64,000 nucleotides of DNA from Siniperca chuatsi (GCF_020085105.1 NC_058062.1:4242945-4306944); one strand, 5' to 3'; shown: positions 29,501-46,854, numbered from the stretch's first letter. A program made the numbers and translations. The notes: a model not told the origin generated them from the sequence alone.

Positions 29501-32500
29501 TGCCTGCATTTGCCACGGCGGCGCCCACTACAGTGGCGACTTCAGCCCAAAGTACAGTTGTCACAACCACACAGCAAACGGGGACCCACTCGTAAAAACA
29601 CTGCGCCATAGTGCTACTAGTGGTAAAAAAATTCTACAGGGTACCTTTAAATGTAACATTAAATTGTAATTGTCGGGCCCGACAGTCCTTTCTCTCACGG
29701 CGGACATTTGAACTCATCAAGTCAAAAAATAAAGCAGAGGAATCACATGACAGCCAGAGACAGCAATGACAAGAGAATGAAATTAGGACACAAATCTTCC
29801 TCAGTATTGTCTAACGTGACCTGTGCTGTACCCTTTGTCAGGGCACTATCCCCACAGTTATCATTGCCATATTTTAAAGGAACATTTTGTTCACTTGGGA
29901 TATATGAATGTACTTTTCTAGGTGCAATAGTGGGGCTACAGAAATGGATTGTCAGGATAGGGCACCATATTATACCTGGACTGTCCCAGTGGCATGTTTT
30001 AGTCAAAATGTTGTTCAAAATGTTCAATTCTGCAGTTTTCGGATTTGTAGGAAACGTTACTATTGGTATTCTCTTCCAGGCAGTGATGTCCCCTGCGATG
30101 ATACAACAGCCTGTCAAGATGGCACCACATGCTGTAAAACCAAAGAGGGCGGCTGGGCTTGCTGTCCTCTACCAGAGGTACAATTTTGGCTGCCACTTTT
30201 TAGACAGTCCTAACACTGATTCTTTTTTTGGACAGACCTAAGAGATGCTGAGTGTTTGGAACAGCAAAATCTACTGTAGCACACGCAAATAGTTTTAACA
30301 ATGTGAATCACTTTTATGTTGAAATAATGGGTAATATAATGTTGTAAAATGAGAATTTATTCATATGAAAGTATCACACATTATTTATTTAAGGGAACAG
30401 TTCAACATTTTGGGAAATATGCGTATTCGCTTTCTTGCCGAGCGTTAGATGAGAAGATCGATATCACTCTTGTGTCTGTACGGTAAATTTGAAGCTACCA
30501 CCAGTAGCCGGTTAGCTAAGGTTAGCATAAAGAGCTAGCTTAGCTTAGTAGAAAGACTGGGAACAGGGTTTTCTTTGGTTGTTGTACAGATTAAATAAGC
30601 ATTATATACCATGTTAAGCATTAGGTGCTGGTAAGTGGATTTTTTTTTACCTCTGGACAGAGCCAGGCTAGCTGTTTCCCCCTGTTTCCAGTCTTTGTGC
30701 TAAGCTAAGCTAACCAGCTGCTGGTTGTAGCTTTATATTTACCATACAGACATACAAGTGGTATCTTTTCATGTAACTCTCAGCAAGGAAGAAAATAAGC
30801 GTATTTCCCAAAACTGAACTATTCCTTAAAGTTATGAAGTGTATTTGACCCCTTTTATATTCAAATTGTCTGCTCTTGAACTTGGCTTTACTTTGACAAT
30901 ACCCTCACCTCATGTAAATTCACACATCTAACTGTCACTTAATGTTTGAGACTGAAAGTATTTTTGTCATTTTGTTCAAAAGGCGGTCTGTTGTGACGAC
31001 CACGAACACTGCTGCCCTACTGGCACCACCTGTGACCTGGCCACACTCAGCTGTCAGAGCAGCTCAGGCTCAACGCCCATGCAACGGAAGATGCCTGCAT
31101 TTGCCACGGCGGCGCCCACTACAGTGGCGACTTCAGCCCAAAGTACAGTTGTAACAACCACACAGCAAACGGGGACCCACTCGTAAAAACACTGCGCCAT
31201 AGTGCTACTAGTGGTAAAAAAATTCTACAGGGTACCTTTAAATGTAACATTAAATTGTAATTGTCGGGCCCGACAGTCCTTTCTCTCACGGCGGACATTT
31301 GAACTCATCAAGTCAAAAATAAAGCAGAGGAATCACATGACAGCCAGAGACAGCAATGACAAGAGAATGAAATTAGGACACAAATCTTCCTCAGTATTGT
31401 CTAACGTGACCTGTGCTGTACCCTTTGTCAGGGCACTATCCCCACAGTTATCATTGCCATATTTTAAAGGAACATTTTGTTCACTTGGGATATATGAATG
31501 TACTTTTCTAGGTGCAATAGTGGGGCTACAGAAATGGATTGTCAGGATAGGGCACCATATTATACCTGGACTGTCCCAGTGGCATGTTTTAGTCAAAATG
31601 TTGTTCAAAATGTTCAATTCTACAGTTTTCGGATTTGTAGGAAACGTTACTATTGGTATTTTTTTCCAGGCAGTGATGTCCCCTGCGATGATACAACAGC
31701 CTGTCAAGATGGCACCACATGCTGTAAAACCAAAGAGAGCGGCTGGGCTTGCTGTCCTCTACCAGAGGTACAATTTTGGCTGCCACGTTTTAGACAGTCC
31801 TAACACTGATTCTTTTTTTGGACAGACCTAAGAGATGCTGAGTGTTTGGAACAGCAAAATCTACTGTAGCACACGCAAATAGTTTTAACAATGTGAATCA
31901 CTTTTATGTTGAAATAATGGGTAATATAATGTTGTAAAATGAGAATTTATTCATATGAAAGTATCACACATTATTTATTTAAGGGAACAGTTCAACATTT
32001 TGGGAAATATGCGTATTCGCTTTCTTGCCGAGCGTTAGATGAGAAGATCGATATCACTCATGTGTCTGTACGGTAAATTTGAAGCTACCACCAGTAGCCG
32101 GTTAGCTAAGGTTAGCATAAAGAGCTAGCTTATCTTAGTAGAAAGACTGGGAACAGGGTTTTCTTTGGTTGTTGTACAGATTAAATAAGCATTATATACC
32201 ATGTTAAGCATTAGGTGCTGGTAAGTGGATTTTTTTTTTACCTCTGGACAGAGCCAGGCTAGCTGTTTCCCCCTGTTTCCAGTCTTTGTGCTAAGCTAAG
32301 CTAACCAGCTGCTGGTTGTAGCTTTATATTTACCATACAGACATACAAGTGGTATCTTTTCATGTAACTCTCAGCAAGTTATTTCCCAAAACTGAACTAT
32401 TCCTTAAAGTTATGAAGTGTATTTGACCCCTTTTATATTCATATTGTCTGCTCTTGAACTTGGCTTTACTTTGACAATACCCTCACCTCATGCAAATTCA

Positions 32501-35500
32501 CACATCTAACTGTCACTTAATGTTTGAGACTGAAAGTATTTTTGTCATTTTGTTCAAAAGGCGGTCTGTTGTGACGACCATGAACACTGCTGCCCTACTG
32601 GCACCACCTGTGACCTGGCCACACTCAGCTGTCAGAGCAGCTCAGGCTCAACGCCCATGCAACGGAAGATGCCTGCATTTGCCACGGCGGCGCCCACTAC
32701 AGTGGCGACTTCAGCCCAAAGTACAGTTGTAACAACCACACAGCAAACGGGGGAGGAGAAGAATAAGCCTGAGGAGGATGAGGTGATGACGAAGGAGGAG
32801 GAGGAGGAGAATAAAGAAGGGAAGGGCAGGATTCAGTGTGACACCCACACCAGCTGCCCTCAGCACACCACCTGCTGCTTCATGGCCTCGTCTCAAAAGT
32901 GGGGCTGTTGCCCACTGCCAAAGGTGAGCACTGCTTCTTCACAACATCACTGACCTCCAGTAACAGTGAAAGCTGCAATAACGAGGACTTTACTGTCTCA
33001 AAGCATAACAATAATAATAATAATAATGTGAAAGGGGTCGCACAGTCAGAGACTACCTGGTGAACATAGTGGAGCAATTAGCAGCTAAAGAGCCAGATGT
33101 TTCCCTCAGGAGCTGGTGGAGACCAAAAACAGAGCTAAAAGAGAGAGAGTATTGGACTTACATTCATCGGGTGACACAAACACGACTCCTAATTAATGAT
33201 AATGTTGCTCCATAGCTGCTGGATGTGTAAATAAGCAGCTGTTTGCTAACAAGTTCACCACATCAGCATTCAAGGTAATAATACTGTATGTCAGTGTTGT
33301 GTTCACAGCTTGTTCTGCTTCCCCCAGATGGCCAAAAAAATGTATTATTACATGTTTAAAATGATGAATTGATTCTTCAAATGGTTGTCGATTAATTTTC
33401 TGTCATTTAATTGACTCTACTAATCAAATACTGTACAGGGCGTTGATCAACACCAACAGCTCAGCAGTTGATTAGCCAGTTTTGTGGTTTTTAAAACTGG
33501 TTTTAAAAGATTGTACTCCTTCATGGGGAAAAAAACCCCACCCACACCACACACCTACTCACAGTGTAGGATGGTGCTGCAAAGAACTGAGTGGCATCAC
33601 TTTCTCAAAGAGACAAAGCATGGTGATATACTTCCTCTTCTGCAGTGCCATCTCTGCTCTCTTCTGTGTTAACTTCTGACATTATTATTTCTGTCAGCTA
33701 CAGGCCACAGTCAGTAGTGCAGTTCCTTCAGGCTGTCACTCCAAAGTTATAAATGATATTACGAGATTAATTACTGCAGTTGTTCTTGTAGAAGATCACT
33801 ACATGATCATGTTTTTCACTCTTCTAAATGTATTCATTTGAAAGAAGAACTGGAAAACAGGATCGATGGTGTGAAAGCAGAACTTCCACTCTCACTTCTC
33901 CCCAGGCGGTGTGCTGCGCTGATGGGAACCACTGCTGCCCCACCCACTACAAGTGCAATGAGCAAGGGTCCTCGTGCGTCCAAGGAGAAGTGGTGATTCC
34001 ATGGTACACCAAGCTTCCAGCCACCACCAGCATCCAGGCTGATCCCAGCTCTGTGCAGTGCGACGGTCTGAGTCAATGTCCCGAACACACCACCTGCTGC
34101 CAGCTGTCCACGGGCGAGTGGGGCTGCTGCCCGCTGCAAAATGTGAGCGCTCTTTGTGTGTGTGTGTGTGTGTGTGTGGGGGGGGAGAGATTATTGTGAC
34201 GAGCGCAGCTACTTTGACATGAAAATATAAGCTGCACTATCAGTATACATTAGCTTTGTGGAGGTTTGCTTATGTAAAATAAGGGATGTAATTGTCACTT
34301 GTGCATGCTGTGTGTGCAGGCTGTGTGCTGCCCAGATAAGGAGCACTGCTGCCCACAGGGTTACACCTGCAACGTCGCCTCTAACTCCTGTCAGAAGCTC
34401 ATCATGCTGCAGCTGGAGACTGTCCCGCTAACACCGGTGTATCTGTCTGAGCATCAACCCCAGCTCAGTCCCTTAAAGCACAGAGACGTCCAGTGTGATG
34501 AACAGACCAGCTGCAAAGATGGACAGACCTGCTGCAGGATGTCAGCTACTACATGGGGCTGCTGTCCTTATACTAATGTATGATATACAGTAATAAGTCA
34601 GACCTTTAAAGAATAGTCCAACATTTTGGGAAATACGTGCTACTTTTACTTGCTTAATAATATTTGCTTTCTTGATGGCAGTGGTATCAATCTTCTCATC
34701 TGATTCTCAGCAAAAAATTTAATGTCAAGCTATTTCTTTAACCACCTTTAGACAGTCAGGAAGATACATTTATTTTTTACAATATAATAATATTGTATAA
34801 ATGTTTTAAAGGCAGCCTTTCAGTAACATGATTCATTTATTTCTGAACTTATTTCAGCTGTTAAATCTGTGCTGGAAACTAACCACATTTACTCAAGTAC
34901 TGGACTTAAATGCAATTTTGAATATATATATATAATATATATTACACTCCTTTATACTTCTACTACTCCGTTACATTTCAGAAGGAAATATTTAACTTTT
35001 CACTCCACTTTTCGTTTGACAGATGTAGTTACGTTAGATTAAATTTACATATTAGTGCAATAATCCAATAATTCTGCATAATGAGGACGGCCATTTCAAA
35101 TCCTTTATATAGGGGCTTTAATATTGAGGTACTGCATCATGATGATTAATAAATAAGTACTGTACTTCAGTACAATTTTATTTGACAGCTTTAGTTACTG
35201 GTTACTTTGTAGATAAAGATATTACATATAAAAACACATGATCAGCTTATAAAGAAATGGTCTATTGCTATAGATGAGACTAACCAACACTGTGTAGTCA
35301 ACGTTAGCTCCACCTTGACCAGCTGCAACATTAAAATGCTGCTATATGTTCAGATATAATAGTCCAATAATGTAACTCATATAATAATACAACGCTCAGA
35401 AAGGAGCCATAATGAGTACTTGTACTTAAGTTATATTAAAGGCTGTTATTTTCTTGTATGTTTATACTGTAGTATTGCTACTTTAACTTAACTAACGCAC

Positions 35501-35701
35501 CTGATTGTTCAGTGTGTTCCAGTGTTACATACCCTCCTTCCTTTGACCTCTCCACAGGCGGTGTGCTGCAGCGACATGATGTACTGCTGTCCCACCGGCT
35601 ACACCTGTACTGAAAGTGGAGGCTGCATCCAGAACACCAGGCTCCACTGGTACAACTGGCACGTGTTCGTCGCCAACAAAAAGAGAGCTCTGATATTGTG
35701 A
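23557..35701 (+). CDS. grna: Progranulin (granulin a)
   Basis: Secreted and lysosomal growth factor cut into cysteine-rich granulins. A leader exon ends at 22858; ATG at 23557 opens a signal peptide ([17 protein letters not shown]). Coding exons: 23557-23697, 25206-25343, 25458-25586, 26301-26382, 26515-26621, 26837-26990, 27084-27215, 28510-28607, 28710-28946, 32561-32923, 33906-34142, 34320-34577, 35558-35701. Used together they give 739 codons and eight granulin modules, each split between two exons: an N-half such as [20 protein letters not shown] and a C-half such as [17 protein letters not shown]. Module 2 is divergent (CPPEFSC, no CC pair). Exon 27084-27215 is a granulin-free linker; a Glu/Lys-rich linker lies in 32561-32923. 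The C-terminus ends RALIL, comparable to the sortilin-binding tail of mammalian progranulin. Exons between 29392 and 31767 are surplus copies from a tandem duplication. Confidence 0.9.
27755..28080. mobile_element. MITE with 23-bp inverted ends
   Basis: Left end 27755-27777 (TTAAAGGTGCCCTGTGGAGT...) and right end 28058-28080 are inverted copies differing at a few positions. The element is non-coding and sits in the grna intron before exon 28510. Its right part (from 28014) belongs to the tandemly repeated block, so truncated copies end at 29650 and 31241. Confidence 0.85.
29392..29595 (+). pseudogene. grna exon copy 1, truncated by duplication junction
   Basis: Copy of the start of exon 32561-32923. 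It has the AG acceptor and encodes [19 protein letters not shown] and the Thr/Ala-rich linker, then crosses the junction after ACACAGCAAACG and stops at TAA 29593-29595 (reading TGTHS then stop). It lacks its second half and its donor. If spliced after 28710-28946 it yields a progranulin ending after module 5, 473 codons in all. It could therefore be an alternative terminal exon rather than dead sequence. Confidence 0.75.
30080..30177 (+). pseudogene. grna N-half granulin exon, copy 2
   Basis: Duplicate of 28510-28607 with the same protein ([20 protein letters not shown]). Acceptor and donor are intact. It enters in phase 1, so it can follow exon 27084-27215 in frame but not any exon that ends in phase 0. 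It is thus a mutually exclusive alternative to copies 1 and 3. Confidence 0.7.
30390..30835. mobile_element. MITE (TTTTGGGAAATA family), unit 2 copy
   Basis: Inverted ends: CAACATTTTGGGAAATATGC at the left and, read inverted, AGTTTTGGGAAATACGC at the right. The interior carries the GCTAGCTTAGC-rich sequence common in fish MITEs. The same insertion is at 31980-32405 in unit 3 (right end slightly shortened); a degenerate relative is at 34600-34740, and a right-end remnant lies at about 29210-29240 in unit 1. Confidence 0.8.
30983..31186 (+). pseudogene. grna exon copy 2, truncated by duplication junction
   Basis: Second truncated copy of the C-half granulin exon, again ending in TAA (31184-31186) just beyond the AAACGGGG junction. 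It has an acceptor and no donor. Confidence 0.75.
31670..31767 (+). CDS. grna N-half granulin exon, copy 3
   Basis: Third copy of the 98-nt exon, with one visible protein difference (KTKESGW where copies 1 and 2 have KTKEGGW). Splice sites are intact and the next exon is the complete 32561-32923. The path 27084-27215, this exon, 32561-32923 is in phase and would give a 660-codon progranulin without exon 28710-28946. Confidence 0.6.
31980..32405. mobile_element. MITE (TTTTGGGAAATA family), unit 3 copy
   Basis: Duplicate of the element at 30390-30835 carried by the tandem duplication. It differs by small changes including loss of about 13 bp near the right end (AAGGAAGAAAATAAGCG in unit 2). 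Confidence 0.8.
33065..33275 (+). repeat. Dispersed repeat, copy in grna intron
   Basis: Contains AGCAGCTAAAGAGCCAGATG and AGCTGTTTGCTAACAAGTT blocks, matching 59715-59900 over about 180 bp. It is a non-coding dispersed family. Confidence 0.75.
34876..35490. repeat. CTCCACTACATTTA-type repeat in last grna intron
   Basis: Long copy of the family described at 7986-8400, here with ACATTTACTCAAGTACTGG at the left and TACTTGTACTTAAGTTATAT near the right end. It fills most of the intron before the terminal exon. Confidence 0.7.
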
Positions 35702-36376
35702 AAACATCTCTCTCATTTGTTTCTGCATGCAACGCACTAATGGAAAATAATGTAAAGGGATTTTGTGATAACTGTTAAATGCTTTGTTCTTAGAGGACAG
35801 TAGTAAACGGTGAAGGGGACACTGTGATATTGCACATGGGGTTAAAATGTTCTGTGAGCTTGGAGTTGCAACGAGATCTGTTCTGGCACGTTGCTGACGC
35901 AATGTTCATAGGTCATTAATATTGGAATAACTCATCATAAAAGTCTGATTTATCCTTGTTAATCCAAGCTACTTGAAACTCTACTCCATCCACAAAAAAA
36001 TCAGCTGAAACACTCCACAGGCAACATGATTTTATTCACTGTCAGTCATCTGTTTTCTGTACGTCCTGCTTCAGCTGCCTTGTGTTGCAAAATGCACTTC
36101 TCTATTGACAATCACTCACAATGTGGGGCATAATTTAACATATAATCTAATATCCAAATATGAATCTGCTGTTTCCTGGTCAGTACTTGGTTTATCTGAG
36201 CGTTTAGATATATGTGTGGCATAATCTGTAATGAGTTATTGATTTGTTATCTTTCCTGGAATGAGAGGTGTTTTAATTTTGTGCATCCTGTTGTCACTTG
36301 TGTTAACTTAACACACACCATAAAGCAAACATGGAGAAATACATGCTGGTGCAGATTCATGTCTTGTAGATTTTAC

Positions 36377-36382
36377 AATAAA
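36377..36382 (+). promoter_or_regulatory. grna polyadenylation signal
   Basis: AATAAA about 675 bp past the stop codon; the likely transcript end is near 36400. Confidence 0.6.
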
Positions 36383-36399
36383 TCTTATTAACAAGATCT

Positions 36400-38340
36400 G
36401 ACGCTACATCACAACTCGTCAAATCATTCCTATAGTAGTAATATAGGAAGGTATCTGTTTCGATCTAAAGAAACATAGTGAAAGGCATAAAAACAGACTC
36501 TTCATTAGAGGGCAATTTAAAATTCATGTTGCTCATCACAGCAATTAGAAAATAATGTCATTTATAATAAAATGATGCCATTGTAGTTGTCTGGCAACAG
36601 AAACAGAAATGTTAAGTAAAACACTTGTTATGTAAAGCAAGTGCACTAAATCTTAATGTTTATTATGACAAAACGATGGCGGCCTGGTTTTTTAAATCCC
36701 CACTTCCGGGATGGAATTTCACTTTTTAGGCTGACGTCATACTGTTTAAGGCTTTTCTTTAGTGCCTTTGGTTTATTATTTGGGTTTTTCGGGCCGCCCC
36801 TCTGTGAGCAGTGTAAAGCTCCGTGGAAGTAGAAATCGAAGCTTCCGATTATACAACTAAAAATAAAAGCCCGAAGTAGGGAAAATATTTTTCTTTTAAT
36901 TCATCAGAATCTGAATCTGCGTTATTGGCCAAGTATGTGTACACAAACAAGGAATTTGACTCCGGTTTTAAGTTGCTCTCAATGCACACAGCTGAACAAA
37001 GATAGGTCAAATTAAACAGAGAACCGTTATGTACATACAAGTAGGTGAAAACATAAGTATATATAGAAATTAACAATTAAATATCAAACATATCCATCCT
37101 GCAAAGACTTTCACTTTCCAACAGCACAGGACACAGGCTTACAGGTGAGAAAACAGGAAAAGCACTGTTTGAAGGAAATGAATTAAATATTTGTTATGAC
37201 CTGGCTCAAGTGACCACAACGGACACACCACGGGTAACTCTTACCAACTAATATTTTATTAAATCAAATTAAACCAAGTTACATTTTCACAACACGGGGT
37301 GTGGTGAGTGGAGAAGGTGGGCGCGGAGGTTTGTAATGTGCACGACAAAGCATACAGCCTCATGTGAACACACTGGGCGCCACAGGTGTTCCAGATGACG
37401 TCAATCAGACACCTGCAGAGCAGACAGAGAGCTACAGGTGAGTCCCAGATCCCACGCGGACGTCCAGCCCCGCGTCCAGCCCCGCCTTCTTCTCACGGCG
37501 GTGTTTATATTCATGTCGCTGCTGATTGGCCAACACCTGTGACACACCCACCAAACGACAGAAAACAAAGCCCGTTGCATGTCGGGGAAACATGTCGTTC
37601 AACCCGGAAACCGTAGCGAAACGGTGCGTAACGTTGTCAGCTTGAACGTGCCCCAGTGGTCATCACACTATTATGGAGAGATCACATTCAAATCTATACA
37701 TTACAATACCTCAAGATATACAAATTAATTGTGTAAATATTTGTGCAAAAGAAATCCAGTAGTGCAACTCTGGCAACCATGATGTGTGTAGATAGCCTAA
37801 ATAACATGAATATGGGTATAAGTATGAATAATAATAATAATTATATGTACATAAGAATATATTTTATTGTGTTATTTATAATATATGTAGTTTGTAATTG
37901 CACACACTATACAACAAATAATGTAGTTTATAAACATTTTTTGAAATATATTACTTCATTCATTAAAATATTAAACATGGGAGATGATTTAGGAACAAAA
38001 AAAAAATATTTCCCTAAAATAATATGCCATAGTTATTTATATTATCATACAAAAATTCGAAAGTGTTCTGCTCCATAATTTCAATGCAAATCTAAAACTG
38101 TTTTCAGGGGCATGCCATACTTTGTATTTTCTACATTTTTTTTTTAAATTTTATTTCTCAATGAATGCTCAGTTAACTGAGTATTTTCACTTTGCTGATT
38201 ATAGTTCTGTACTTTTGCTTACGTATCTTTTTTAATGCAGTTATTTCACTTGTAGTTAAGTATTTTTAAACTGTGGTATTGCTACTTTTACTTAAGTGAA
38301 GGACCTGAAAACTTCTCCCACTACTGACAGTACAAAGGCT
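36400..38340. other. Intergenic, repeat fragments
   Basis: Contains a retroposon tail at about 36900-37080, recognisable from TTATTGGCCAAGTATGTGTA and AAGGAATTTGACTCCGGTTT. A GC-rich block lies at 37200-37660 without a supported gene. The right end of a CTCCACTACATTTA-type repeat is at about 38200-38330. No exon was recognised. Confidence 0.5.
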
Positions 38341-38605
38341 ACTCAAGAGTTAAAATGTTTAAGGGACGCTTTTATTGTGAAGACAAACGTGCTCTACTTC
38401 CGGTATCTGTCTAGTTGCCTCCGGTTAGCTTGACGTGCCTCCGTTTTGACGTATGAATCATCCTTTCCCAAGATGGCGATACACCTGTTTCTCCGGTGGT
38501 GATCCTTGTTGTTGTCTGCGCAACGGAAGAAAAAAAGCATCTGGAACAGACTGCTAAGAAACTGGCGACGTCGTTAAACAGCTGGAGTAAACTCCGTCGT
38601 CCAAA
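38341..38605 (+). promoter_or_regulatory. rundc1 promoter and 5'UTR
   Basis: GC-rich sequence before the rundc1 start codon. AAGATGGCG at 38470-38478 is a consensus YY1 site, often placed just downstream of the start site in TATA-less housekeeping promoters. The transcription start was not determined. Confidence 0.5.
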
Positions 38606-43857
<5,252 letters not shown>

Positions 43858-45385
43858 GACCAACAAGGCAACAAATCCATTAATAGTAGAAACATCAGTC
43901 TCAGAAATCAAGTATTATATCAGCTAAACTCCACTACTCTTACCTGACGTTCAGGGCCAAAAGCATGACTTTGTGCTTCAAGTATGTAACCTTTTAAAGG
44001 TTATTTAAGTAGCCGCCACTAAAGTAAAGTGCAAATATGTGATGTCTACAGTACATGCATGGATGATTGTGTTTAGCTTTAGCCATAAGCAACCATAATC
44101 TGCATATCCCACTATGTTTAAGATGCCAAAATGTCAAGATGACAATGCTACTTGTACTGTAAACACGCCTTAGAATGGAGATTGAGATTACCTCATCTTT
44201 AGTGAAGCCTTCCTGACCTTTGCGACCTGTGCTCATCGTACAGTATCATACCCGTGTACATGATAGTGCCCTAACCTATGCCGCAAAGAGAGAGGTTGAA
44301 TTTGTACAGTAATCAGTACTGTAATGTGGTTGGTTGAAGAAAAATAATGAGCAGAAACACTTCTCGATACTGTGGCTTCTACGCAGGATCCAAGAGCTTG
44401 TGATGTATTGGCCCGTTGTTCACAGTGAAAAGTACAGTGACTTCTGTTATGGTATTGATTATTTAGGTGGTAAATCATGTGTAGCAGATTGGTTGATCCT
44501 AAAGCGAAACAGCAGGTCAACTTGAAATGAAAAATATCTTACAGTTTCCTTCATGATGCACGGGGCAAACGTGAAGTTAAAGTGTTGTGTGACATTATGC
44601 AGCTATTATGCGCTCTGGACCCTGTATGAACTGCTGCTTTTCTCCTATTCCAGGTTTATTTCAAATTAAATGACAGTGATGTTGTATGATAGGAAGTTAT
44701 TTAATGATGTAATAGCTTACATCCCATATGTAACATGATTGTAGGCTATAAAAGGTTTAGTTTGATTTCCTGTTTTTTTCCCAGAGAAATTAGTTTTGAT
44801 CTTCCTGAGACAGCTGAGCTGCACGAATCATATCCTTAAATACTGAATGTACAAACCGTAGATGCTATTAAACTGAGGTTAGTTTATATCTGCTGTATGT
44901 TTACCTACTGTTTATGGGATTGACACTCCAGTGTTCCTGGGCCCACATGTATGTATGAGTTGGTGTGCTGATAAAAACCTGATTCCATGAGTGCACCTGC
45001 AGACACATTTTATTGTTTATTTTATGTTACTGTGTAAATGGAAATGTGTAGTCAAGATAATGCTATATTTTGCTTCCTATTTTCCCATTTTTGTTGTGTT
45101 TTGTTCAGCTGTTATGTTGAGATTTATGTAAAGAGACATTTATTTATTGGATAGCATGTTTTAGCTCGACTCTGAAGTAGGTAGAACATTAGCTGTTCAG
45201 TCTGGGAACAATAGACACACTGAATCATTAAAATTTCGCTATTTATGTTATTTTTATTTAATCACTTTAATCAGAAATAATATATTTGGAGATATGAATT
45301 GTGTTTATTTTTATTCATGTTAAATGCATACCTACAGATGTAAACAAATTAAACATAGTAAATAAACCGCTGTGCTGCTTCTGCG
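43858..45385 (+). other. rundc1 3'UTR (probable)
   Basis: AT-rich non-coding sequence after the stop codon, ending near AATAAA at 45361-45366. The extent is inferred from the signal alone. Confidence 0.5.
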
Positions 45386-46079
45386 TCTTTATCCTTTCAG
45401 TTTTATAGAAATCAAACAAAACTTAACTGGATTTTTTTAAACACATTTTACGCAGAACAAGGGTGACAGAACATCCTGAATAAGACATCCATTCCATTCG
45501 TTAAATAGAAAATACTTACTCGTGATTCCAATAAATGGAAAATAAAATAATTAAAGGGAAAGAGCTATCTACCTCTAAGATGGAAGAAATTCAGAAAACC
45601 TGGACTTATTGACTTGAAATTTACCAAATAAAATTAGTAAGTTAGTTGTATTTTCTTGTTTTTATAATATAAAATAACATTTCTAACTTCTTCAATAGTT
45701 TTGTGATTTGTTTAATGAGCGAAATAATCCTCCAGCATTCCCGAGAATGTTGTTGTGTATGAACAGTTATAAAAGAAGAGTTTTATGTGTCTTTATCTTT
45801 ACAAAAATAGCATTTGTTTTGGGGACAAGTCTGTGAGATATTTACTATGTAAGATTTAGTAATGTATTTAATTTGTTTAGAATAACAAACTTACATAAAA
45901 GAAGTCATGTTTTTTGCCACTGAATAACAGTTCCACACACATTTACCACATGGAGTAATTTTCCTTTTGCTGTAAAAATTATTCTGTATACATATATATA
46001 TATATATTTATATTTATGGCTTTTGTTAGGAGGTATTGGGGGATGAGAATTGTGTTTATTTTCCTGATTTCATTTAATC

Positions 46080-46510
46080 AGGTACTTAAGTACAATTTTA
46101 GGTACTTGCACTTTACTTGAGTATTTCTATTTTATGTTACTTTACATTTCTACTCCACTACATTCATGAGGGAAATACTGTACTTTTTCTCCACTACATT
46201 TATTTTAGAACCATAGTTACTAATTACTTCGAAGATCAAGGTTTTACATACAAACTATATGATCAGTTTATAAAATATGATTCATTGTTATAGATTCAAC
46301 TCCCCAACAGTATATGTAGTAAAAATCAGCTTTACTTTAGCCAGCTACAACAGAGAATACTGCATATACTGTAATGCATCTGTATAATAATCCAATAATA
46401 TAATATGCAGAGTGTCATTCTGCATAATGAGTACTTTTACTTTTGATACTTTAAGTATATTTTGCTGCAAATACTTGTGATTGCTGCAAAAAGATCTGAT
46501 TCTCCCACCA
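46080..46510. repeat. CTCCACTACATTTA-type repeat
   Basis: Another copy of the family seen at 7986-8400, between rundc1 and rpl27, with TTTCTCCACTACATTTATTT and CATTCTGCATAATGAGTACT blocks. The rest of 45386-46800 shows no gene. Confidence 0.7.
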
Positions 46511-46820
46511 CAAAATGCATACTTACAGCTCTAAACAAGTTAAACACAATATATGTGCTCTCCGTCTTATGGGTCATTCTTCATTTTATTATTTTGATGT
46601 TTATTTGATATTTATTATATTTAAAATTATATATATTTTTAAATAAAATCCTTTAAATAGCATTTTAGCAGCCAAGCGATGTGGGATTCATTTTTATTTT
46701 CTATTTTAAAGAAATAGATAAACAAAATGGTCAGGACTCTTTCTATAAACAGAAAATTACACCCGGAAGTGACGTATGTTGATCGGTAGGGTCAAAGTTG
46801 ACAAAAACCTTCTCTACTTC

Positions 46821-46854
46821 CTTTCCTGTTAGCGGTGGCCGTAGAACAGCATCA
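46821..46854 (+). promoter_or_regulatory. rpl27 5'TOP leader exon
   Basis: Non-coding first exon beginning in the pyrimidine tract CTTTCCTG and ending before a GTGAG donor. A 5'TOP start is expected for a ribosomal protein gene. The upstream limit is approximate. Confidence 0.55.

Larger units (their letters stand above)
28014..32752 (+). repeat. Tandem triplication inside grna, ~1.58-kb units
   Basis: Three head-to-tail copies: about 28014-29583, 29584-31174 and 31175-32752, with offsets of 1570, 1591 and 1578 bp between equivalent points. AAACGGGG occurs at 28006, 29576, 31167 and 32745. Each unit runs from the right part of a MITE through intron sequence and an N-half granulin exon (28510, 30080, 31670) to a C-half granulin exon (29392, 30983, 32561). 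Shared parts are nearly identical to the eye. Units 2 and 3 carry a different MITE in the intron between those two exons; unit 1 has an extra granulin exon (28710-28946) there instead. Confidence 0.93.

Noticed and set aside
28006-32752. CRISPR-like array
   Set aside because: Three long repeats without spacers in a eukaryotic gene; the units contain exons and introns.
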